64,000 nt of DNA from Nevskiales bacterium (lineage in GTDB: Bacteria > Pseudomonadota > Gammaproteobacteria > Steroidobacterales > GCA-2729495). The notes below the pieces were generated by a model. That model saw nothing but the letters and a program-made list of their open reading frames with translations, was not told the origin of the DNA and ran no database searches. The DNA is taken from NCBI GenBank assembly GCA_011526045.1, contig WYBE01000067.1:62001-126000 (forward strand), given 5' to 3'. This document shows positions 9,129 to 16,341 of this stretch, in pieces. The position numbers and the translations under genes are program-made. How positions within the stretch are numbered: position 1 is the stretch's first letter; every line of letters starts with the position of its first letter.

Positions 9129-9983
9129 CTACCGGAACGCCCCGCTGTGATCGCGAAGGAACTGCGCGAGCGAGATCGGCTTGCGCCCCATCAGGCGCGT
9201 GAACGTGTCGGTGACGTGCGGAGCTTCGCCCTCGGCGATTTCGCGGAAGAGTTCTGAAACCGCGTTGGCGTGCCATTCGTTGGGCAGCACCCGCTTGAGG
9301 ATCGCGAGATACGCGGCGGGGTCGGCCGGGACGTAGCGGATCGTCGTCCCCAGTACCTCGCTGAACCGCTCGGCAACCTGGTGAAAGCTGAGCAGCTCCG
9401 GCCCCGTGATCTCGTAGCCCTTGCCTTCGTGGCCGGTGCCAGCGAGCGCCTCGGCCGTGACGGCACCGATGTCGCGGGCGTCGGCCATGGCTGTCCTGCC
9501 ATCACCCATCGGCAGCGAAAACGACTTGCTCTCCTTGATCGATTTCGCGCTTCCGAGCAGGTTCTGCATGAAGAAATTGGGCTTGATCATGGTCCACGCC
9601 AGGCCGGAGGCGCGGATGTATTCCTCGGCCGCCCAATGCGCCCGCGGAATGGGCGAGCGCGCCGCGGCAACGGCCTCCATCGAAGACATCTTGACGATGT
9701 GACGCACACCGGCCTGCCTCGCCAGGTCGACGAGCTGTTTTTCGAGTTCGAGCTGGCGCTGGCTGTTCGGCAACAGGATCAGCAATCGCTCGACATCGGC
9801 CATTGCGCGCGTGACGCTGGCAGGATCGGTTACATCGCCGGACGCGAGTTCGATGCCGGCCGCTTTCAACGCCGTCGCTTTCTCGGCGTTGCGTACCAGC
9901 GCCCGCACTTTCGCGCCCTTCGCCGCGAGCGCCCTGGCGGTCTCGCTGCCGGTCTTGCCGGTCGCGCCTGTCAGCAGAATCAT
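9129..9983 (-). CDS. NmrA-like NAD(P)-binding oxidoreductase/regulator
   Basis: A 284-residue atypical short-chain dehydrogenase. It opens with the Rossmann dinucleotide-binding motif TGATGKTG (residues 5-12), followed by VRALVRNAEK, whose Arg residues suggest preference for NADP(H). The middle holds MSSMEA and the downstream PNFFMQNLL typical of NmrA/QorB-like proteins. The canonical YxxxK catalytic pair is not evident: AAEEYIRASGL occupies the place. Members act as quinone reductases or as redox-sensing regulators, and which applies here cannot be read from the sequence. It lies 52 bp downstream of pyrF on the same strand and converges with tesA. Confidence 0.87.
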   Translation of the reverse strand: MILLTGATGKTGSETARALAAKGAKVRALVRNAEKATALKAAGIELASGDVTDPASVTRAMADVERLLILLPNSQRQLELEKQLVDLARQAGVRHIVKMSSMEAVAAARSPIPRAHWAAEEYIRASGLAWTMIKPNFFMQNLLGSAKSIKESKSFSLPMGDGRTAMADARDIGAVTAEALAGTGHEGKGYEITGPELLSFHQVAERFSEVLGTTIRYVPADPAAYLAILKRVLPNEWHANAVSELFREIAEGEAPHVTDTFTRLMGRKPISLAQFLRDHSGAFR

Positions 9984-10035
9984 GATTCAGTCTCCCCGGT
10001 TGTTCTCGAGATATCGTGGCCGCCCGCCACGCGCT

Positions 10036-10752
10036 TCACGCTGCGCAGGCCGCGGCGATCGTATCCTGGATGGCTTCCGCCGCTTTGCGCGGGTCGGTGG
10101 CATCGCGGATCGGCCGCCCGACCACGATGTGGTCCGCGCCGTCGCGAAAGGCCTGTTCCACGGTGACGACGCGCTTCTGGTCGTCCGTTGGCCGGTTCTC
10201 GACCGGGCGTATGCCGGGAGTCACCACCAACAGGCGCCGGTCCACCGCGCGGCGCAGCGCCGGTAACTCGAGCCCGGAAGCAACCACGCCATCGCAGCCC
10301 GCCTCGAGCGCGCGGCGGGCGCGGGACAGCACGAGTTTCTCGACGTCGCAGGCGAAGCCGAGGTCGTCGAGATCGCCGCGGTCGAGGCTGGTAAGCACCG
10401 TGACCGCGAGAATCTTCAATTCGCCCTTCGCGGCGGCAGCCGCTTCCATGATGGCCTGGTTGCCGTGAACCGTCGCAAACGTCGCCCCGTGCCGGGCGAG
10501 CCCGCGTACTGCCGCCCCGACCGTGGCCGGCACATCGAAAAACTTCAGGTCGGCGAACACCTTGTTGCCGCGCGCGACCAGCCAGTCGAGCAACTCGAAA
10601 TAGCCACCGGAGGTCATGAGCTCCAGGCCGAGCTTGTAGAAGCGCACCGCGTCGCCGAGGCGCCCGGCGAGTTGCCGCGCCTGCGTCGGGTCGGGCACGT
10701 CCATCGCGAATATCAGGCGATCGCGGACATCGATCGTGGTGTGGCTGGTCAC
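10036..10752 (-). CDS. pyrF: Orotidine 5'-phosphate decarboxylase
   Basis: Catalyses the last step of UMP synthesis, decarboxylation of OMP. The 238-residue length fits the bacterial type-1 enzyme. The catalytic Asp/Lys array is visible as ADLKFFDVPATV, a variant of the common DLKFHDIPNTV. The phosphate-binding end shows VVTPGIRP and HIVVGRPI. The open frame continues to 10827, but homology begins at TTIDVRDRLIFAMDVP, so I place the start at the GTG at 10752. It follows the dGTPase-like gene by about 85 bp on the same strand, grouping two nucleotide-metabolism genes. Confidence 0.95.
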   Translation of the reverse strand: MTSHTTIDVRDRLIFAMDVPDPTQARQLAGRLGDAVRFYKLGLELMTSGGYFELLDWLVARGNKVFADLKFFDVPATVGAAVRGLARHGATFATVHGNQAIMEAAAAAKGELKILAVTVLTSLDRGDLDDLGFACDVEKLVLSRARRALEAGCDGVVASGLELPALRRAVDRRLLVVTPGIRPVENRPTDDQKRVVTVEQAFRDGADHIVVGRPIRDATDPRKAAEAIQDTIAAACAA

Positions 10753-10837
10753 TCGGGTGCAATCCGGCTCGACGCTGATCGGGGCAGCGGGGCTGCCGAT
10801 GCTAGCCGGACACCGGGGGACAGTCACCTGTTGACAC

Positions 10838-11992
10838 TCACCACTCCAGGTGCGGATCCACCAGGCGCCGGTAGGCGGACACCGCGTAGCGGTCGGTCAT
10901 GCCGGAAACGTAGTCGGCAACGGCCCGGGCCCGGCCCGCCTGCCCGTCGCGGCGCTGCCAGGCGAGCGCGCGGGTGGCGTGCTCCTTCGGCATGGCTTTC
11001 GGGTCATCGAGATAACGCTCGAACAACGCCGCGAGAATGGACCTGGCGCGGCGGTTCATCGCCACCACCCGTTCGTGCCGGTACAGGCGCTGGCGCAGAA
11101 AGGCCTTCAGCTCCTCGTGCTCCCGCCGGACCTCCCCGCTCAGCCCAATCAGCGGCTGGCGCCGGGCGCGCACCGCCTCGAGCGACGCGGCGGCTGCGCC
11201 CGCGATGTTGCAGCGGCTGGTCTCGATGAGATCCGTGACGACATGATCGATCATCCGCCGCACGGTCTCGTGGATCAGGATGCGGCGGCCGCCGCGCCGG
11301 TGCGCGGCCCGAAGCCGCGAAAAATGGCGCCGGAAGAGCGCGACCTCCTCCAGGTCCACGATGCGCAGCAGGCCCGCCCGCAATCCGTCGTCCATGTCGT
11401 GATTGCTGTAGGCGATCTCGTCGGCGACGTTGGCAAGCTGCGCCTCGAGACTCGGCTGGCGCCGCTCGATGAAGCGTCGCCCCAGCTCGCCGAGCTGCAC
11501 TGCATTCGCCTGCGAGCAGTGCTTGAGAATGCCCTCGCGGGTTTCGAAGGTCAGATTCAGGCCGGGAAACGCCAGGTAGCGCTGTTCGATTTCGTCGACG
11601 ACGCGCAGCGACTGCAGGTTGTGCTCGAAGCCGCCCCAGGGCCTCATGCAGCGGTTGAGTGCCTCCTGTCCGGAGTGGCCGAAAGGCGTGTGGCCGAGAT
11701 CGTGTGCCAGGCAGATCGCCTCGGTGAGATGCGGCTCCAGGCCAAGGCCGGCAGCCACGGTGCGCGCGATCTGCGCGACTTCCAGCGAGTGCGTCAGGCG
11801 CGTGCGGTACAGGTCGCCCTCGTGGTTGACGAACACCTGCGTCTTGTACACGAGCCGGCGAAACGCGGCGCAGTGCACGATGCGGTCGCGATCGCGCTGG
11901 AACATCCCGCGGTAGGGATGCGGCGACTCAGGGTAACGACGCCCGCGACTGGTCGCTTCGCTCGCCGCGCAGGGGTGCGCGGGGACCGTCAC
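10838..11992 (-). CDS. dgt: dGTPase-like HD-domain triphosphohydrolase
   Basis: A protein of about 384 residues of the deoxyguanosinetriphosphate triphosphohydrolase-like family, which removes tripolyphosphate from dNTPs. The metal-binding HD motifs are RLTHSLEVAQIAR and AHDLGHTPFGHSGQ, and the later ANVADEIAYSNHDMDDGL supplies the last Asp. Homology starts at SRGRRYPE and FQRDRDRIVH. The open frame runs on to 12208 (456 residues), but the extra N-terminus is low-complexity and is encoded partly by a repeat also found at 48.9 kb. I therefore prefer the GTG at 11992. It sits between aroB and pyrF, all on the minus strand. Confidence 0.92.
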   Translation of the reverse strand: MTVPAHPCAASEATSRGRRYPESPHPYRGMFQRDRDRIVHCAAFRRLVYKTQVFVNHEGDLYRTRLTHSLEVAQIARTVAAGLGLEPHLTEAICLAHDLGHTPFGHSGQEALNRCMRPWGGFEHNLQSLRVVDEIEQRYLAFPGLNLTFETREGILKHCSQANAVQLGELGRRFIERRQPSLEAQLANVADEIAYSNHDMDDGLRAGLLRIVDLEEVALFRRHFSRLRAAHRRGGRRILIHETVRRMIDHVVTDLIETSRCNIAGAAAASLEAVRARRQPLIGLSGEVRREHEELKAFLRQRLYRHERVVAMNRRARSILAALFERYLDDPKAMPKEHATRALAWQRRDGQAGRARAVADYVSGMTDRYAVSAYRRLVDPHLEW

Positions 11993-12264
11993 CCTGTGCC
12001 CGCTGACGGCAGGAACAGGCTCAGGCAGTTTTCTTTGGTTCTGCGCCGACCTGCGCGGACGGGGCGGCGTCGCGACGGAGTCGATGGGTTGATCCCGCGC
12101 GGTGGTAGCTCGCGGGGACGCTGCGCCGGGGCGCTTGCTACGGCCGTCCATGGCCTGGGCGCGCTCGGGTTGCGCCCGCGCGCCGCATCCTGCTGCGTGC
12201 GGCTCCACACGCCCGTTGCACCGCCCCGGCCAGCAGCGTCACGGGGCGAAAGGCGTCTTTCCCC
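11993..12264. other. aroB-dgt intergenic region, no convincing gene
   Basis: This 272-bp stretch is open in the dgt frame but shows no conserved protein sequence. It contains a 30-bp segment (12088-12117) that recurs, inverted, at 48885-48914 with two mismatches. An imperfect GAAAG/CTTTC hairpin near 12243-12261 lacks a clean T-run, so I do not call it a terminator. Confidence 0.5.
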
Positions 12265-13344
12265 TTACGACGCGACTTCGGCACGCACGAAGCCCTGCAA
12301 TTCCTGGATCGGGAACTCGGCCGTCACGCGCGCGTTGCCGATCACCGGCAGCAGTACCAGCCGGATCTGGCCGGCGAGCACTTTCTTGTCCATCGCCATC
12401 GCGGCGAGGAACTCCTCCGGATGCACCCTGGGCGGCTGCACGGGGAGTTTCAGCTGCTGCAGCAGGCCGGTGACGCGCCCGACGTCTGGCGCCGGCAGCA
12501 GCCCGAGGCGATGCGAGAAGCGTGCCGCCATGGCCATGCCGGCCGCCACCGCCTCGCCGTGCAGCCACTCGCCGTAGCCGGCACAGACCTCGATTGCGTG
12601 GCCGAAGGTATGGCCGAAGTTGAGCAGCGCCCGGCGGCCGCGCTCACGCTCGTCGCCCGCCACGATCTCGGCCTTCAGCTCGCAGGAACGGCGAATCACC
12701 TGGTGCATGGCACCGGCCTCGCGCGCGAGCAGCGCCCCGGCATGTTCCTCGAGCCAGGCGCAGAACCGCCCATCCGCGATCAGCGCGCATTTCGCCACCT
12801 CGGCCAGGCCGGCCGACAGCTCCCGGTCGGGCAGCGTGTGCAGGGTGTCGGAATCGGAGAGTACACACAGCGGCTGGTGGAACGCGCCGACCAGGTTCTT
12901 GCCGCCCGGGTGATTGACACCAGTTTTGCCACCAACCGAGGAGTCCACCTGGGCCAGCAGTGTCGTGGGCACCTGGATGAAGTCGATGCCCCGCTGGTAG
13001 ATCGCGGCCGCGAATCCGGCGATGTCGCCGACAACCCCGCCGCCCAGCGCGAGCACAACGCCATCGCGCGCGATGCGATGACCGACGAGCGCGTCGAGCA
13101 CGGTTTCGGTGGTGACGAGATTCTTGTGTGCCTCGCCATCGGGAAGGGTCACGGAGCTGACCCGCCCCCTGGTCAGCATGCCGCGCAACCGCCCCTCGTA
13201 GAGCGGGCCAACCGTGGTGTTGGTCACGATCAGCGCATCACGGCCGCGCAGGTGCGCGTCGAGGAGTCCCGCACGGCCGAGCAACCCGCTGCCGATATAG
13301 ATCGGGTAGCCGCGCTCACCGAGATCGACGGTGATGGTCATCAT
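12265..13344 (-). CDS. aroB: 3-dehydroquinate synthase
   Basis: The second enzyme of the shikimate pathway, converting DAHP to 3-dehydroquinate with NAD+ and Zn2+. The 359-residue product has the family blocks LPDGEAHKN, LGGGVVGDIAGFAA, IQVPTTLLAQVDSSVGGKTGVNH and NFGHTFGHAIE, the last carrying Zn-binding histidines. The start is the first of two adjacent ATGs at 13344; the open frame upstream is Arg/Ser-rich with no homology. aroK lies upstream on the same strand, 180 bp away, the usual aroK-aroB order that follows pilQ in many gammaproteobacteria. Confidence 0.97.
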   Translation of the reverse strand: MMTITVDLGERGYPIYIGSGLLGRAGLLDAHLRGRDALIVTNTTVGPLYEGRLRGMLTRGRVSSVTLPDGEAHKNLVTTETVLDALVGHRIARDGVVLALGGGVVGDIAGFAAAIYQRGIDFIQVPTTLLAQVDSSVGGKTGVNHPGGKNLVGAFHQPLCVLSDSDTLHTLPDRELSAGLAEVAKCALIADGRFCAWLEEHAGALLAREAGAMHQVIRRSCELKAEIVAGDERERGRRALLNFGHTFGHAIEVCAGYGEWLHGEAVAAGMAMAARFSHRLGLLPAPDVGRVTGLLQQLKLPVQPPRVHPEEFLAAMAMDKKVLAGQIRLVLLPVIGNARVTAEFPIQELQGFVRAEVAS

Positions 13345-13380
13345 GGCAAGAATGGTAACGCAGCATCCGCGCAACCGCCC

Positions 13381-13503
13381 GGAAAGCGGCATCGGCCGGG
13401 GGAATCTCGCCGCGACATCCCTGTCGCGGCTCGCATCGGCCTCGGGCTCGCTCCCGCTCCTGCTGCGCTCGCCCTCCACGCCCCCCGTCCGATGCCGCTT
13501 TCC
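13381..13503. repeat. Nested inverted repeats between aroK and aroB
   Basis: Two palindromes are nested here. The outer arms are 15 bp and perfect: 13381-13395 pairs with 13489-13503. Just inside the left arm is a 9-bp perfect stem, GCCGCGACA / TGTCGCGGC (13409-13417 and 13422-13430), with a TCCC loop. The whole could fold as a large structured RNA or be a small palindromic mobile repeat. No T-run follows either stem. Confidence 0.7.
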
Positions 13504-13524
13504 GCGCGAACGGAAACCGTGGCG

Positions 13525-14058
13525 TTACGTTTCGTTCGTTCCCGGCTCGGCGAGGCGGCGGCGGATCTCCCGCGTAACAGCGCTGATGCGCCGGCTGTCG
13601 GTCTCCACCGTCAGGTCGGCGATCTCCCGGTACTGCGGCTCGCGCACAGCCATCAGCGCTTCGAGGATCTCCCGCGGGTCGCCACCCTTGAGCATCGGCC
13701 GCTCGGCGCCGCCGCGCGTGCGCCGTAGCTGCTGATCCACGGAGGCATGCAGATAGATGACCCGCCCGCGCGCGGCCAGGTGCCTGCGGTTGACGGAGTC
13801 CTGGACCGCGCCGCCGCCGGTGGCCAGCACGATACGGGAGCGCTGCGTGAGCTCATCGAGCACCTGCCGCTCGCGCGCGCGGAAACCCGCCTCGCCCTCG
13901 CGCTCGAAGATGTAGGGAATATCCACCCCGGTGCGGGCCTCGATCACCTCGTCGCTGTCGAGGAACTCCAGGCCGAGCTCCTCGGCGAGCTTGCGCCCGA
14001 CCGCCGACTTGCCGGCACCCATCGGCCCGACCAGAAAAATGCTGGTGGTGGCTTCCAT
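13525..14058 (-). CDS. aroK: Shikimate kinase
   Basis: A 177-residue kinase that phosphorylates shikimate at the 3-OH using ATP. Walker A is GPMGAGKS (residues 11-18). Substrate-binding Asp residues lie in FLDSDEVIEARTG, and LATGGGAV is the conserved Gly-rich substrate loop. R-x-R lid residues follow in RRTRGGAERPML. The start at 14058 (MEATTSIFLVG) is where homology begins; the frame is open to 14178 with no conserved sequence. It heads the aroK-aroB pair downstream of the type IV pilus operon, but a terminator and REP repeats separate it from the pil genes here. Confidence 0.96.
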   Translation of the reverse strand: MEATTSIFLVGPMGAGKSAVGRKLAEELGLEFLDSDEVIEARTGVDIPYIFEREGEAGFRARERQVLDELTQRSRIVLATGGGAVQDSVNRRHLAARGRVIYLHASVDQQLRRTRGGAERPMLKGGDPREILEALMAVREPQYREIADLTVETDSRRISAVTREIRRRLAEPGTNET

Positions 14059-14140
14059 GCGCCGGATTGTAGCGGGAGCGTTGCGGCGGCACCCGGTGGA
14101 AACGTGCCGGACATGACTACTGCTGCTTACCCACCGGAAT

Positions 14141-14273
14141 GGACGCGGCTGGCGCTGCTCCTGCATTGCCATGGTCACCGCTGCGATGGTCGCGGCTGGC
14201 GCCGCTCCTACAGGGCATTAGTCACCGCTGCGGGTCAGGCTCGCCATTGTAGGAGCGACGCAAGTCGCGAACC
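14141..14273. repeat. REP/BIME cluster, three copies
   Basis: Two direct copies of a short palindromic unit (GCGGCTGGCGCCGC core followed by TCCTACA) begin near 14141 and 14188, spaced by 47 bp. A third copy lies in the opposite orientation near 14248-14273. The unit and its 47-bp spacing match the array at 25.2 kb. Opposed REP pairs are known as BIMEs and are moved by REP-associated tyrosine transposases; none is encoded in the window. Confidence 0.85.
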
Positions 14274-14312
14274 GACGCCCCTGCCGCTCGTGTCAAAGAT
14301 GCCGGAGCTGAC

Positions 14313-14348
14313 ACAGCAAAACGAAGAGCCGGCCCGAAGGCCGGCTCT
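14313..14348 (-). terminator. Intrinsic terminator of the pil-Ig operon
   Basis: A perfect 10-bp stem, AGAGCCGGCC/GGCCGGCTCT (14325-14334 and 14339-14348), has a 4-base loop. On the minus strand it is followed by TCGTTTTGCT. It lies 25 bp after the stop of the Ig-domain lipoprotein gene, so it ends the leftward transcript. Confidence 0.88.
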
Positions 14349-14372
14349 GTCAGATGGCCTGCCAACCGACGA

Positions 14373-16301
14373 TCAGTCGGTGTTGGAACAATCGGGAACG
14401 GTTCCGAACGGGCTGAAGACTCCGGGCGGAGATGCGTTCTCGTTATTCAGGTCTTCGGCTTTCGCATCGAGCAGGAAGGTTTGCGAGCGGGCGAACTCGG
14501 TGCCAGAAACGCTGGCCTTGGCTTCGATCCGCGCCATGACCCACAGATTGTGGTCCTGCGGATAGATCACGCACACGCGCGCCAGACCCTGGGTGTTGGT
14601 CGTGACCTGTGCCGAGGTGCCACCGGCACCGGCCGCAGCACAGGGATTGCTCGCCGCCGCGTTGCTCGGCACCGCGGCGACGGTCGCCACGTTGCCGGCC
14701 TCGAGACGACCGCTGGAGTTCAGGTCCTCCCCCAGGTCGAGGATGCCATTTCGGTTGACGTCCTCGTCCGGACAGCGAGCGTAGTTCACGCCCTCGCCGC
14801 CGCTGGACCAACCCGAGCCGCTCACGAGCAGGAGCGCGCCCTTGCGATACTCGGTCGAATTCAGGCTGACCTGCACGGGCTTGTTGGCCACTGCGTTACC
14901 GACGGCGTCGGTGACGATGATGTTCCACTCCTTCGCGAACGTCGCGGTGGTCGGCTCGAAAATGTCGTTACCGGTACCGAGCGAAATGAACAGGGCTTGC
15001 TGAGCCACCGTCAACTGCACCGTATCCTCCGCGATCGGCGCCCCGGCAGGTCCGATATAGGCGCGGATGACGACGCCGTTCTGGGCCGTCGCGTTGGAGC
15101 CAGCCGTGTAGACACTCTGCGCGGTGCCGAGGCTGTCGGTGAGATCCGTACCGGGCGACACGCCTGGGCTGCCGCTGGTATCGCTGACGATCTGGAACTG
15201 GACCGAGGCGTTCTTGACCAACTGCTGATTAGCGTCACGCACCACGGCCGTCAGGGAGCTTTGTGCGCCGGCAGGCACCGTGAAGGGAGAGGCCTGCAGA
15301 TCCAGCGTCGCCGGCACGGTGGCCACGAACTCCAGGTTCAGCGTCGCGGTCGTGTTCGTCGCCGGGTCGCGGGCCGTGATCACTGCGCTGCCCGCCGTCG
15401 TGCTGGTCACCGTTGCCTGCGCGACACCGCCGGAGGTCGTCGTGACCCCGGAAACGGTGCCACGCGTGCTGGAGAACTGGACCGCGCTGCCGTCGGCCAC
15501 CGGCGAACCGTTCTGCAGCCAGCGCACCTGGACCACCTGCGGGACATTGAGGTTCACTTCGGCCCCGGCTGCCGGCGCGATGAACCCGAAGGCGTCACCG
15601 GAGATGCTGACGCTGAAGGTCGCCGAAAGACCGAGGGCCGCCGCGGTCAGGGTGTCGCTGTTGCCGGTGCCGCCATTACCGGCGGTCAGGGTCGTCGCGG
15701 CATTGCCCGAGGAACTGGTCACTGCGCTCGGTGGCGCCACCGCATTGCCGTTCGCCGATGTGAAGGTAATCGTCTGCCCGGCGATGCCCGCGCCCTCGGA
15801 ATCCTTGAGGACCGCGGTGTACTGGCCCGAGTTGTTCAGTGCCAGCGCGGTGGGGCCGGTGACCACGAGAGTCGTACCGACGACGTTGATATTGATGGTC
15901 GAAGTGACACCGGACGACGTCGCCGAAGCGCCGGCCGTTGCGGAAACCGTAATCGTGCGGTTGGTCGGATCGAGGCCGTTGCTCAGCTCCGCAGTAGTCG
16001 TACCGCTGGCGTCCGTGGGTGCCGGCGGAAGTATCTGGCCGGACGTCACGCTCATCGACACGGGTGCGTTCGCAATCGCATTGTTGTTGGCGTCGCGCAC
16101 AATGACGGTCAGCGCGACCTTGGAGGCGCCGGTCTGATCCGAGGGCAGTTGCATCGAATTCGCGACGATCTGCACCGACCCGACCGCCGTGCCCGCTCCG
16201 GCACCGCCGCCCGGGCTCAGGATCGTGTTGTCGTCGCTCCCGCAGGATGCGAGCGCGAACGCTGCCGCCATCAACACCAAAATACTACGCAGTTTCTTCA
16301 T
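14373..16301 (-). CDS. Ig-like (Big) domain lipoprotein
   Basis: A 642-residue surface or periplasmic lipoprotein. The signal peptide ends in a lipobox, LASC (Cys20), followed by GSDD; Asp at +3 rather than +2 leaves its final membrane uncertain. The body consists of repeated invasin/intimin-like Ig modules, recognisable by recurring VIVRDANNNAIANAPVSMSV, AVLKDSEGAGIAGQTITF and AVVRDANQQLVKNASVQF patterns, probably five or six domains. Near residues 512-530 is an EF-hand-like loop, DVNRNGILDLGE, with Asp/Asn at the Ca2+ ligand positions. The gene follows pilQ by 40 bp and ends at a strong terminator, so it is probably expressed with the pilus assembly genes. Adhesion or pilus-linked surface function is inference. 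Confidence 0.87.
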   Translation of the reverse strand: MKKLRSILVLMAAAFALASCGSDDNTILSPGGGAGAGTAVGSVQIVANSMQLPSDQTGASKVALTVIVRDANNNAIANAPVSMSVTSGQILPPAPTDASGTTTAELSNGLDPTNRTITVSATAGASATSSGVTSTININVVGTTLVVTGPTALALNNSGQYTAVLKDSEGAGIAGQTITFTSANGNAVAPPSAVTSSSGNAATTLTAGNGGTGNSDTLTAAALGLSATFSVSISGDAFGFIAPAAGAEVNLNVPQVVQVRWLQNGSPVADGSAVQFSSTRGTVSGVTTTSGGVAQATVTSTTAGSAVITARDPATNTTATLNLEFVATVPATLDLQASPFTVPAGAQSSLTAVVRDANQQLVKNASVQFQIVSDTSGSPGVSPGTDLTDSLGTAQSVYTAGSNATAQNGVVIRAYIGPAGAPIAEDTVQLTVAQQALFISLGTGNDIFEPTTATFAKEWNIIVTDAVGNAVANKPVQVSLNSTEYRKGALLLVSGSGWSSGGEGVNYARCPDEDVNRNGILDLGEDLNSSGRLEAGNVATVAAVPSNAAASNPCAAAGAGGTSAQVTTNTQGLARVCVIYPQDHNLWVMARIEAKASVSGTEFARSQTFLLDAKAEDLNNENASPPGVFSPFGTVPDCSNTD

Positions 16302-16341
16302 GACTTGCGGATCCTATGCCGTGGCCCCTGCGGGGCTCCCT

